49,925 nucleotides of DNA from UBA7803 sp041686955. GTDB taxonomy: Bacteria > Pseudomonadota > Gammaproteobacteria > Pseudomonadales > Azotimanducaceae. The notes under the pieces were generated by a model, which saw nothing but the letters and a program-made list of their open reading frames with translations, did no database searches and had not been told where the DNA came from. Positions 16,926 through 24,539 of this stretch are shown in pieces. Position numbers and translations under genes: made by a program. Position 1 is the first letter of the stretch. Each line of letters begins with the position of its first letter. Where the stretch lies: positions 1 to 49,925 of the forward strand of contig JAWLCV010000027.1 in assembly GCA_041686955.1 (NCBI GenBank), read 5' to 3'.

Positions 16926-17069
16926 ATGACCCAGGGAACTGACCGGACCCGACCCGCTGCCGCTGCGGCGTGGGAAGTCGAGCAACGGCTGACGCGTGGC
17001 GAAAGCGTTCTTCTCCTCGGCGCGTTCGCGACGCTGGCAGCCAGCATGGCCGCGTTCATGGCCATCTGA
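16926..17069 (+). CDS. Possible small single-span membrane protein, 47 residues
   Basis: ATG at 16926 follows AGGGAACTCG. The product has an Ala/Arg/Thr-rich N-terminal half and a hydrophobic C-terminal half (about 28-47, SVLLLGAFATLAASMAAFMA) long enough to cross the membrane once, preceded by charged residues. The terminator at 17120-17148 lies 50 bp after its stop, which supports a short transcript ending here. No family recognised. Confidence 0.4.
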   Translation: MTQGTDRTRPAAAAAWEVEQRLTRGESVLLLGAFATLAASMAAFMAI

Positions 17070-17119
17070 GGCCCACCTCTTACATCGACTCTCCATAACC
17101 TTGTAATGACCGAATGGCT

Positions 17120-17148
17120 GACCCCGCACCTCGCGGGGTCTTTTTTTT
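17120..17148 (+). terminator. Rho-independent terminator
   Basis: A perfect 8-bp stem (GACCCCGC / GCGGGGTC) around a 5-nt loop is followed by eight T. It closes the small-ORF transcript upstream of gloA. Confidence 0.92.
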
Positions 17149-17174
17149 CAGGATCAACGTTTCAGGACCCCACC

Positions 17175-17594
17175 ATGAAGTATCTCCATACCATGGTTCG
17201 CGTCAGCAACCTCGAAGAATCCCTGGACTTCTACTGCAACAAGCTCGGCCTGACGGAGCTCCGGCGCCACGACAACGAGCCGGGGCGATTCACGCTGGTC
17301 TTCCTGGCGGCCCCCGGGGACGAGTCGGCGCAGATCGAGCTGACCTACAACTGGGATCCCGAAAGCTACACCGGCGGGCGCAACTTCGGCCACGTGGCGT
17401 ACGCGGTGGAGGACATCTACGCCGCCTGCCAGCGCCTCATGGATGGCGGCGTGACCATCAATCGGCCACCGCGGGACGGCCGCATGGCCTTCGTCCGTTC
17501 CCCCGACGGAATCTCCATCGAGCTCCTGCAGCAGGGCGAGGCGCTCCCGCCGAAGTCGCCCTGGAAAGACATGCCGAACGTCGGCGAGTGGTAG
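17175..17594 (+). CDS. gloA: Lactoylglutathione lyase (glyoxalase I)
   Basis: A 139-residue glyoxalase I converting the methylglyoxal-glutathione hemithioacetal to S-lactoylglutathione in the cytoplasm. All four metal ligands are visible: His5 (LHTMVRV), Glu55 (IELTYNW), His73 (FGHVA) and Glu116 (SIELL). Length matches the bacterial nickel-type enzyme. The start ATG is 26 bp after the terminator's T run, so the promoter must lie in or upstream of the terminator region. A GST gene lies further downstream beyond an inserted repeat element. Confidence 0.93.
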   Translation: MKYLHTMVRVSNLEESLDFYCNKLGLTELRRHDNEPGRFTLVFLAAPGDESAQIELTYNWDPESYTGGRNFGHVAYAVEDIYAACQRLMDGGVTINRPPRDGRMAFVRSPDGISIELLQQGEALPPKSPWKDMPNVGEW

Positions 17595-17627
17595 CTGCGG
17601 CAACTGGCCTAGCCATGCCTTTTGCTC

Positions 17628-17946
17628 CTAGCGCACTGCGCCGCCTTATTTGGCACTTATAGAGCCCCTCAAAAGCGTCAGCGCAAGACGCCGTCCGCCG
17701 GGAATGGTGCTCCATTGCCAAGGACGGCAACGCGGCGATGGCGCTTTTGAGGAGCTCCCTGCGGGCGCGAGCCCAGGCGGCCATCTGCGTCGTTGCGGCC
17801 GCTACCCATAGCTCGGCTATGGCGGCGCGCGGGAAGTTCGCGGAGCGAACTTCCGAAGCTGTTCGCTTCGCGAACAGCCCCACGCCTAGCAGCTGACCGC
17901 CTGGGCTCACGCTATAAGGGCCAAATAAGGCGGCGCAGTGCGCTAG
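17628..17946. mobile_element. MITE-like element with 35-bp terminal inverted repeats
   Basis: A 319-bp non-coding element. Its ends (17628-17662 and 17912-17946) are 35-bp inverted repeats with one mismatch, starting CTAGCGCACTGCGCCGCC. Both ends carry the palindrome CTAG, possibly a 4-bp target duplication. Inside are nested pairs: TCAAAAGCG/CGCTTTTGA (17669-17677 with 17740-17749), GAGCCCAGGCGG with its complement near the right end, and hairpins built on GAAGTTCGC, GCTGTTCGC and CCATAGC. No transposase is present, so a trans-mobilised element is inferred. It sits between gloA and the GST gene. Confidence 0.8.
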
Positions 17947-17993
17947 AATCCCGGGTCCGACAACACTTACTCCAACAATCGAGGAAGGCTGCC

Positions 17994-18605
17994 ATGAAGC
18001 TGATCAATTCCGTAGGCCCCAACCCCCACGTGGTCCGCATGTTCGCCGCGGAGCGGGGCGTCGACCTGCCCATCGAGGACATCGACCTGATGGGCGGCGA
18101 GAATCGCCGGGAGCCGTACCTGACCAAGAACCCTTCCGGTCAGTCGCCGTGCCTCGAGCTCGACGATGGCAGCTACCTCTCGGAGATCACGGCGATCTGC
18201 GAGTACCTGGACGAGGTCAGCCCCGGTGACTCCCTCATCGGCAGCACCCCCGAGGAACGCGCCGAGGCCCGCATGTGGACCCGGAAGGTGGATCTCAACA
18301 TCTGCGAGCCCATGGCCAACGGCTTCCGCTTCGCCGAAGGGCTGCCGCTTTTCAAGGACCGCATGGTCACGGTTCCGGAGGCCGCGGAAGGCTTGAAGCG
18401 TATCGCCCAGGATCGCCTCCGCTGGCTCGACAAGCAGCTCGAAGGCAAGACGTACATCTGCGGCGACCGCCTCACCCTGGCGGACGTGCTGCTGTACTGC
18501 TTCCTCGCTTTCGGCGCCAACGTGGGCCAGCCGCTCGACGAGTCGAACCAGAACGTCAAAGCCTGGTTCGACCGGATGGCTGCGCGGCCCAGCGCCAAAG
18601 CCTGA
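17994..18605 (+). CDS. Glutathione S-transferase
   Basis: A 203-residue cytosolic-type GST. The N-terminal thioredoxin-like domain (1-75) carries NPSGQSPCLELDDGSYLSE, including the cis-Pro and the glutathione gamma-glutamyl contact (S63-type) region. The all-helical C-terminal domain has the GDRLTLADV N-capping motif near 158-166. ATG at 17994 follows a GAGGAAGG ribosome-binding site. An open frame reaches further upstream, but only through the MITE-like element, so the longer start is rejected. Substrate class is not determinable. Confidence 0.9.
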   Translation: MKLINSVGPNPHVVRMFAAERGVDLPIEDIDLMGGENRREPYLTKNPSGQSPCLELDDGSYLSEITAICEYLDEVSPGDSLIGSTPEERAEARMWTRKVDLNICEPMANGFRFAEGLPLFKDRMVTVPEAAEGLKRIAQDRLRWLDKQLEGKTYICGDRLTLADVLLYCFLAFGANVGQPLDESNQNVKAWFDRMAARPSAKA

Positions 18606-18606
18606 T

Positions 18607-18672
18607 CGCGGACCCCGCGGACCTTCACCGCGGACCCCGCGGACCTTCACCGCGGACCCCGCGGACCTCGAC
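18607..18672. repeat. Three tandem 22-bp repeats
   Basis: Three copies of a 22-bp unit beginning CGCGGACCCCGCGGACC (18607, 18629, 18651), the third slightly changed, then a partial CGCGGACA. They begin two bases after the GST stop. Confidence 0.92.
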
Positions 18673-18685
18673 CGCGGACAGTGAC

Positions 18686-18707
18686 AGCGGCCTCCACGGA
18701 GGCCGCT
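18686..18707. terminator. Perfect hairpin after GST, possible terminator
   Basis: A 10-bp perfect stem (AGCGGCCTCC / GGAGGCCGCT) with a 2-nt AC spacer lies between GST and the RND operon. No T-run follows, so intrinsic termination is uncertain. Confidence 0.4.
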
Positions 18708-18778
18708 CGTGTACCTGCCACCACGATGCGCGCTCTGCTTCGCCACCGGCTCCACACTATCCCGGCGGCCTCTAGTAT

Positions 18779-18815
18779 GTTACTTTTCGTAACCTCGGCT
18801 GAGGCATAGCGTAAC
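18779..18815 (+). promoter_or_regulatory. Candidate operator upstream of the RND operon
   Basis: GTTAC (18779-18783) and GTAAC (18789-18793) form an inverted pair with a 5-bp spacer, and another GTAAC lies at 18811-18815, 22 bp further on and close to the adaptor start codon. Such a layout suits a repressor or activator site; no regulator gene is adjacent. Confidence 0.4.
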
Positions 18816-18821
18816 ACTCCC

Positions 18822-20036
18822 ATGCGCGGCACCTATATAACGGCGACCGTCATCGCCCTGCTCATCGTCCTCTGGCTGCTTTCCGGGCAAATGGGCGCCG
18901 ACAAAGACGCCGATCCTCCCACCCTGGCCGATCTCAACCGGCAGCGCGACGCGCACGCCCAGGACACCGCCCCCACCCGGGTTCGGGTACGGGTGGTTCG
19001 CGCAGAGCCCCAGGTGGCAACCGTGGTGCTGCGCGGCCGCACCGAGAACAAACGCACCGTGGAGGTGAAGGCCGAGACCTCCGGGCGGATCGTCGAGCGA
19101 CCCGTGGAGCGCGGCACCGAGGTGCAGGAAGGCGACCTGCTGTGCCGGATCAGCATGGAAGACCGGATGGCAGCCCTGGACGAAGCCCGCGCCGCCCTCG
19201 AGGAGGCTCGCATCGAGTACCAGGGCAGCCTGCGCCTGAAGGAGCAGGGCTTGCAGTCGGAGACGGCCATCGCCCAGGCCAAGGCGCGCCTGGCAGCGGC
19301 CGAGGCCCAGGTGGCACGCGGCGAGCTGGACCTGGAGCGTACCCAGGTTCGAGCCCCGTTCGCCGGCGTGGTGGACGACGTGCACCTGGACGTGGGGGAT
19401 TACGCCACCACCGGAGCGTCCTGCGTCACCATCGTGGATCTGAACCCCATGCTGCTCGTGGGACACGTCTCGGAGCGGGAAGTGTCGCGGCTGCAGCCCG
19501 GTCAACCCGCTGCCGGAAGGCTCAGCGACGGCCGCGAGGTGGAGGGGCCCATCACCTTCGTCGGCCACCGGGCGGATTCCACGACCCGCACCTACCCGGT
19601 GGAGGTGGAGGTCCCCAATCCCGAGTACGAGCTGCGCTCCGGGATCACGGCGCAGATTCGCGTTCCCGTGGATCGGATCATGGCTCACAAGGTGAGCCCC
19701 GCGCTGTTCGCCCTGGACGACGAGGGCAACATCGGCGTGCGCACCGTCTCCACGGACAACCGGGTGGAGTTTCACCGGGTGGAGATCGTTCACGAGGAGC
19801 AGGGTGGCGTCTGGGTCACCGGCCTGCCGGAGGCAGCCACCATCATCACCGTGGGCCAGGAACTGGTGGTGGCGGGTCAGGAGGTGGACCCGGTGTTCGA
19901 GCCGGCGGCAGAGATGCCGGCCCGGGCCAACGAAGACGGCGGCGCCGGCGATGACGGCGAGCGGCCGCTGACAGGCGCCCTGCCCGCCTCGTCCGACGCT
20001 TCCACCGCCACCTCGGCCGTCGCTACGCGGTCATGA
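18822..20036 (+). CDS. RND efflux periplasmic adaptor (membrane fusion protein)
   Basis: A 404-residue HlyD/AcrA-type adaptor. An N-terminal signal-anchor helix lies at about 5-22. A lipoyl half-motif region follows (VEVKAETSGRIVERPVERGT, about 83-102), then an alpha-helical hairpin (about 107-165), the second lipoyl half (RTQVRAPFAGVVDDVHLDVG), and beta-barrel and membrane-proximal domains. A low-complexity acidic, Ala-rich tail from about 360 is unusual. The ATG at 18822 sits just inside the operator-like region. Its stop overlaps the pump start by 4 bp, so the pair is translationally coupled. No outer membrane channel is encoded here, so a TolC-like partner elsewhere is implied. Confidence 0.92.
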   Translation: MRGTYITATVIALLIVLWLLSGQMGADKDADPPTLADLNRQRDAHAQDTAPTRVRVRVVRAEPQVATVVLRGRTENKRTVEVKAETSGRIVERPVERGTEVQEGDLLCRISMEDRMAALDEARAALEEARIEYQGSLRLKEQGLQSETAIAQAKARLAAAEAQVARGELDLERTQVRAPFAGVVDDVHLDVGDYATTGASCVTIVDLNPMLLVGHVSEREVSRLQPGQPAAGRLSDGREVEGPITFVGHRADSTTRTYPVEVEVPNPEYELRSGITAQIRVPVDRIMAHKVSPALFALDDEGNIGVRTVSTDNRVEFHRVEIVHEEQGGVWVTGLPEAATIITVGQELVVAGQEVDPVFEPAAEMPARANEDGGAGDDGERPLTGALPASSDASTATSAVATRS

Positions 20037-23000
20037 ACGCCCTCATCGACGCGGCCATCACCCGCACCCGTACCACGCTCCTGGTGATGTTCATGGTCGT
20101 GGTCGCGGGCCTGGCCGCCCGCAGCGCCATTCCCATCGCTGCCGATCCCCACATCGAAGTACCGTTCTTCTTCGTGGGCATCGTCCACGAGGGCATCGCC
20201 CCCGAGGACGCGGAGCGTCTCCTGGTCATGCCCATGGAGATCGAGCTGCGCAAGGTGGAGGGGGTCAAGGAGATCAGCGCCTACGCATCGGAGGGCTCGG
20301 CCAACATTCTGGTTGAGTTCGACGCCGACTACGATCTCGACCAGGCGCTGCTGGACGTGCGCGAGGCCGTGGACCGGGCCAAGCCGGAGCTGCCGAGCAC
20401 CGCCGAGGAGCCCATCATCCAGGAGGAGAGCACCGAAGACTTCCCGGTGCTTCAGGTGAACCTCGTCGGCGAGGAGGTCCCCGAGCGGGTGCTCTACAAC
20501 GTGGCCGTCGAGCTGCGCGACGACATCGAGGCCATTCCCAGCGTGCTCGAGGCCGAGCTCCAGGGCCATCGGGAAGAAGTGCTCGAGGCCATCATCGATC
20601 CCAGCGCGCTGGAGGCCTACCGCATTTCCAGCGACGAGCTGATCGAGACCATCACCCGCAACAACCGGCTGATCCCCGCGGGCAGCATCGACACCGGCGA
20701 GGGCCGGTTCTCGGTGAAGGTGCCGAGCATCATCGAAGAGGCCCGGGATCTCTTCGACCTGCCCATCCGTGCCAACGGCGACGCCGTGGTCACGTTGGGG
20801 GACGTGGCCACCGTTCGGCGCACGTTCAAGGACCGCGCCAGCTACGCCCGGGTGAACGGGCGCAGCGGCATTTCGCTGCGGGTGACCAAGCGCGCCAACG
20901 CCAACGTGATCGAGACGGTGAACGCGGTGAAGGCGGTCGTGGAGCGTCACCGTCCCGGCATTCCCTCGCAGGTGGACGTCTTCTACTCCCAGGATCAGGC
21001 GCCGTTCGCTTCCCAGCAGGTGAACGAGCTGCAGGGCAACATTCTCACGGCCCTGGCTCTGGTGATGGTGCTGGTGGTGGCGGCCATGGGGTTCCGCAGC
21101 GGGGTGATCGTCGGTCTCGGCATCCCCGTCTCGTTCCTGTTCGCGCTCATCTTCGTCTACCTGCTGGGCTACACCTTCAACTTCATGGTGATGTTCGGGA
21201 TGCTGCTGGGTCTCGGCATGCTCGTGGACGGCGCCATCGTCGTCACCGAGTACGCCGATCGCAAGATGACTGAAGGGTTCGACCGCCGGGCCGCCTACGC
21301 CATGGCCGCCAAGCGCATGTTCTGGCCGGTCACGGCCTCGGTGGCCACCACCCTCGCCGCCTTTCTGCCCCTCATGTTCTGGCCCGGCGTGCCCGGCAAA
21401 TTCATGCGTTACCTGCCGGTCACGGTGTTCACGGTGCTCACCGGCTCCCTCGCCTACGCCCTGCTGTTCGGCCCCGTGATCGGCTCCCTATTCGGCAAGG
21501 CCGGCGCCCGGGACGCCGCCGCCATGCAGACGCTGAAGCAACTCGAGGAAGGGGACCCGACCCGGCTCGCTAGCATCACCGGCCTCTACGCGCGGCTGCT
21601 GGCCTGGGCCAGCCGCTACGCCCTCGTGACCCTGGCGGCCATCGTCACCCTGCTGTTCGCGACCTTCTGGGCCTACGGCCAGTACGGCAAGGGCATGATC
21701 TTCTTCACCGATGCCGAGAACAAATTCGCCGAAGTGACGGTGCGGGCACGCGGCAACCTGTCGGCGCAGGAGGTGGACCAACTGGTGCGCGAGGTGGAGC
21801 GGGAGATCCTGGAGGTGCGCGGCATCCAGGACATCAACACCCGCACCATCGTCGGCGAAGCCAGCTCCCGGCGCGGCTTCGACCGCATCGGCAGCATCTT
21901 CGTCGAGCTGCGCGACGAGAACGAGCGCGACCGCAAGAGCTCGGAGATCTTCGAGGAGATCCGCCGGCGTACCGCGCCCCTGGCCGGCATCATCGTGGAA
22001 GTGCAGGAAATGGAAGGCGGCCCGCCCGTGGGCAAGCCAATCCAGCTCCAGTTCTCCTCCTATCAGCGCGAGTATCTGGAGCCGGCGGTTACCCGGGTGC
22101 GCGAGTACATGGACACCCTGCCGGAGCTGCGGGACATCGACGACACCCGCTCGCTGCCCGGCATCGAGTGGCAGATCACCGTGGACCGGGCCCAGGCTGC
22201 GCTGTACGGCGCCGACGTCTCGCAGGTCGGCGTGGCGGTTCAGCTCGTCACCAACGGGGTCAAGGTGGGCGAGTATCGGCCCGACAAGGCCGACGACGCC
22301 GTGGACATCCGGGTCCGTTACCCCTCCACGGCCCGCGGCATCTCGGCACTGGACGAGCTGAAGATCAGCACCGCCCGGGGGCTCGTGCCCATCTCGAACT
22401 TCGTGCATCGGGAGCCGTCGCCGAACGTCGACACCCTGCAGCGCATCGACGGCATTCCCGTGGAGTTCATCCGCGCCAACGTCGCCGAAGGGGTGCTGGC
22501 CGACGACGTGGTGAAGAAGATCCGCGGCTGGCTCGAGACCCAGACCTTCCCCTCCGCCGTCGACATCGAGTTCCGTGGCGCCAACGAGGAGCAGGCGGAG
22601 TCGTTCGCCTTCGTTCAGGTGGCCTTCCTGATGTCGCTGCTGTTGATGTTCGTGTTGCTGGTAACCCAGTTCAACAGCTTCTACCAGGCCGCGCTCATCC
22701 TGGTGGCCGTGGTGATGTCCACCGCGGGGGTGCTGCTCGGGCTGCTCATCACCGGCTCGCCGTTCAGCGCCATCCTCACGGGGGTGGGCGTGGTCGCCCT
22801 GGCGGGCATCGTGGTGAACAACAACATTGTGCTCATCGACACGTACAACCACCTGCGCCGGGAGCATCCGGAGCTGGATTACGTGGCGCTCATCGTCCGC
22901 ACCGGCGCGCAGCGCCTGCGGCCGGTGATGCTGACCACCGTGACCACGGTGTTCGGCCTGCTGCCGCTGGCCAACAACCTCTCGGTTGACCTGCTCAACC

Positions 23001-23242
23001 GCACCATCGTCTACGGCGGCCAGCTCTCCGGATTCTGGGTGCCGCTTGCCCAGGCCATCGTCTCCGGACTCGCCTTCGCCACCATCCTGACCCTGGTCGC
23101 GACCCCGGCGCTGCTGGCGGTGCCGCATCAGATGTGGATCGCGGTCGAGTGGGTGCGTACGCGCGCTGTCCGCTATCCGCTGTCCGCTTTCCGCAGGAGA
23201 GTCATCGCGGAGCGGCAGGTCGTGACTGACGAGCGGGCGTGA
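20033..23242 (+). CDS. RND efflux transporter permease
   Basis: A 1069-residue AcrB-superfamily pump with 12 predicted helices and two large periplasmic loops. The helix-4 motif reads LVDGAIVVTEY: one of the two AcrB Asp residues is Gly. Helix 10 reads GIVVNNNIVLID, with Asn where AcrB has the relay Lys; this pattern is common in the HAE-like branch with two-component operons. Substrate unknown. The last 25 or so codons are partly made of heptad repeat DNA (23163-23194), giving an RYPLSAFR segment, so the natural C-terminus seems to have been replaced or extended. A terminator follows at 23314-23364. Confidence 0.93.
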   Translation: MNALIDAAITRTRTTLLVMFMVVVAGLAARSAIPIAADPHIEVPFFFVGIVHEGIAPEDAERLLVMPMEIELRKVEGVKEISAYASEGSANILVEFDADYDLDQALLDVREAVDRAKPELPSTAEEPIIQEESTEDFPVLQVNLVGEEVPERVLYNVAVELRDDIEAIPSVLEAELQGHREEVLEAIIDPSALEAYRISSDELIETITRNNRLIPAGSIDTGEGRFSVKVPSIIEEARDLFDLPIRANGDAVVTLGDVATVRRTFKDRASYARVNGRSGISLRVTKRANANVIETVNAVKAVVERHRPGIPSQVDVFYSQDQAPFASQQVNELQGNILTALALVMVLVVAAMGFRSGVIVGLGIPVSFLFALIFVYLLGYTFNFMVMFGMLLGLGMLVDGAIVVTEYADRKMTEGFDRRAAYAMAAKRMFWPVTASVATTLAAFLPLMFWPGVPGKFMRYLPVTVFTVLTGSLAYALLFGPVIGSLFGKAGARDAAAMQTLKQLEEGDPTRLASITGLYARLLAWASRYALVTLAAIVTLLFATFWAYGQYGKGMIFFTDAENKFAEVTVRARGNLSAQEVDQLVREVEREILEVRGIQDINTRTIVGEASSRRGFDRIGSIFVELRDENERDRKSSEIFEEIRRRTAPLAGIIVEVQEMEGGPPVGKPIQLQFSSYQREYLEPAVTRVREYMDTLPELRDIDDTRSLPGIEWQITVDRAQAALYGADVSQVGVAVQLVTNGVKVGEYRPDKADDAVDIRVRYPSTARGISALDELKISTARGLVPISNFVHREPSPNVDTLQRIDGIPVEFIRANVAEGVLADDVVKKIRGWLETQTFPSAVDIEFRGANEEQAESFAFVQVAFLMSLLLMFVLLVTQFNSFYQAALILVAVVMSTAGVLLGLLITGSPFSAILTGVGVVALAGIVVNNNIVLIDTYNHLRREHPELDYVALIVRTGAQRLRPVMLTTVTTVFGLLPLANNLSVDLLNRTIVYGGQLSGFWVPLAQAIVSGLAFATILTLVATPALLAVPHQMWIAVEWVRTRAVRYPLSAFRRRVIAERQVVTDERA
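23163..23194. repeat. Heptad array inside the 3' end of the RND gene
   Basis: Four to five TATCCGC/TGTCCGC/TTTCCGC units are translated in frame as part of the pump C-terminus. Confidence 0.9.
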
Positions 23243-23313
23243 ATCGGGCGGGACGTCTCGGACCGCGGAGACGCTTCCAGCAGAAGGCGAACAGCGGACA
23301 GCGACTCCAAAAA

Positions 23314-23364
23314 AAACCCCGACGACGGGGGATTGGGGAGGGGGAGGGGTCGTCGTCGGGGTTT
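23314..23364. terminator. Long hairpin terminator after the RND operon
   Basis: A 13-bp perfect stem (AAACCCCGACGAC / GTCGTCGGGGTTT) closes a G-rich 25-nt loop. An A-run precedes it and TTT follows, so it could act in both directions, more strongly on the minus strand. Confidence 0.7.
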
Positions 23365-23416
23365 CAAACCCTGGATGGGGATGATCCACCCGGGTTTCAA
23401 GAGGAGGTACGAGCCA

Positions 23417-23458
23417 ATGTCGCCTCGCTCCTGCCGATTAGTCCGTCACGCGGCGTGA
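23417..23458 (+). CDS. Possible 13-residue leader peptide
   Basis: ATG at 23417 is preceded by GAGGAGG at good distance and encodes 13 residues rich in Arg with one Cys (MSPRSCRLVRHAA), ending 100 bp before the LLM gene. A strong ribosome-binding site on such a short frame suggests a regulatory leader. No function is claimed. Confidence 0.35.
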   Translation: MSPRSCRLVRHAA

Positions 23459-23558
23459 GAGTTCCGGCCTTCGACAGAAAATTTCGTCCCCCGGAGCCCC
23501 GTCAGGTATCCTCTTCGGCCCATCGACCTGCAATTTCTTCGCCGGAGTCAGATACGAC

Positions 23559-24497
23559 ATGACGGTTTCCCTGGGAGTTCACGTCGGCCAGCAGAACCTG
23601 GCCATGGACGATCTGCGCCGGCTCTGGCGCAAGCTCGACGAGCGCGGCATGGACTGGATCTCCGTCTGGGACCACTTCTACGAAGCCCCGCCGAAGGGCG
23701 GCACCCAGCCTCACTTCGAGGCACTGGCCACCCTGGGGGCGCTGGCGGCGGAAACGCGGCACGCGCGGATCGGCTGCCTGGTGTTCTATGTGGGGTACCG
23801 CAACCCCGCCCTCCTCGCCAAGGCCGCCACCACCCTGGACCACATCAGCGGCGGCCGTTTCGAGCTCGGCATCGGCGCCGGCTGGCACATCTGGGAAGCC
23901 AGCGCCTACGGATACCCGTTCCCCGACATCGGCACCCGGCTCGACATGCTCGAGGAAGCGGCCGTCATCATCCGCCGCATGCTCACCGAGGAGCGCACCA
24001 CGTTCTCGGGCAAGCACTTTCAGGTGGACGACGCGAGCTGCCTGCCGCCGCCCGTGCAGAAACGCCTGCCCATCTGGATCGGCGGCGTCGGCGAGAAGCG
24101 CACCCTCAAGATCGTGGCCGACCACGCCGACGGCTGGAACGCAGCCTACCTGGCGCCGGACGAGTTCGCCCGGGTCAACGGCGTGCTCAACCACTGGTGC
24201 GAGACGGAGGGGCGGGACCCGGCGAGCCTGAAGCGTGCCGTCAACGTGACCTTCAACATGGGCGTGACGCCTGCGGACGTGGAACGGCAGCGCCGGCTGC
24301 TGGCGGAAGACTGGGGCGATGCCGCCGAACGGGTGGCGGGCGGCGCCCTGCTGTGCACCCCGGACCAGGCGGTGGAGCGCATCCAGGAGTACGTGGCCGC
24401 CGGCGCCGACGAGGTGAACATCGCCCTGCGCGCTCCCTGGGACGAGGAAGCGCTGGACGCGTATCTGGAGGTAGTGATGCCAGCGGTGCGCGGATAG
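23559..24497 (+). CDS. LLM-class oxidoreductase, TIGR03560-like
   Basis: A 312-residue luciferase-like TIM-barrel oxidoreductase. SLGVHVGQQNLAMDDLRRLW at the N-terminus, ISVWDHFYEAPP (about 31-42), GGRFELGIGAGWHIWEASAY (about 95-114) and PIWIGGVGEKRTLKIV (about 170-185) match the TIGR03560 group usually called F420-dependent. Cofactor and substrate are not determinable from sequence. The TAG stop is supplied by the first unit of a GCGGATA heptad array, so the 3' end abuts the repeat. Its downstream neighbours are convergent. Confidence 0.88.
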   Translation: MTVSLGVHVGQQNLAMDDLRRLWRKLDERGMDWISVWDHFYEAPPKGGTQPHFEALATLGALAAETRHARIGCLVFYVGYRNPALLAKAATTLDHISGGRFELGIGAGWHIWEASAYGYPFPDIGTRLDMLEEAAVIIRRMLTEERTTFSGKHFQVDDASCLPPPVQKRLPIWIGGVGEKRTLKIVADHADGWNAAYLAPDEFARVNGVLNHWCETEGRDPASLKRAVNVTFNMGVTPADVERQRRLLAEDWGDAAERVAGGALLCTPDQAVERIQEYVAAGADEVNIALRAPWDEEALDAYLEVVMPAVRG

Positions 24498-24532
24498 CGG
24501 ATAGCGGATAGCGGATAGCGGATAGCGGATAG
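24491..24532. repeat. Heptad array, six perfect CGGATAG units
   Basis: Six identical 7-bp units fill the space between the LLM gene and the convergent CoA-ester lyase gene. The first unit contains the LLM stop codon. Confidence 0.97.
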
Positions 24533-24539
24533 CGACAAA

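Larger units (their letters stand above)
23243..23558. other. Intergenic region with terminator and short leader-like ORF
   Basis: This 316-bp gap holds remnants of heptad sequence (ACAGCGGACAGCG near 23291), the hairpin at 23314-23364, and a 13-codon ORF with a strong ribosome-binding site at 23417-23458. Nothing else is supportable. Confidence 0.6.

Noticed and set aside
16539..17174. tRNA or other stable RNA genes in the small-ORF region
   Set aside because: No cloverleaf-like paired arms or GTTCGAATC-type loop were found. Only the terminator stood out.
17793..18605. A long N-terminal extension of the GST gene
   Set aside because: The extension is read only through the MITE-like element, and a good ribosome-binding site and conserved GST N-terminus occur at 17994.
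18607..18672. Tandem 22-bp repeats as a CRISPR array
   Set aside because: No spacers exist between the units.
22168..22989. 273-codon plus-strand frame within the RND pump gene
   Set aside because: A Gly/Arg-rich shadow frame; the pump frame has full family similarity.
24491..24532. Heptad array as a CRISPR-like repeat
   Set aside because: Units are 7 bp with no spacers and no cas genes are near.
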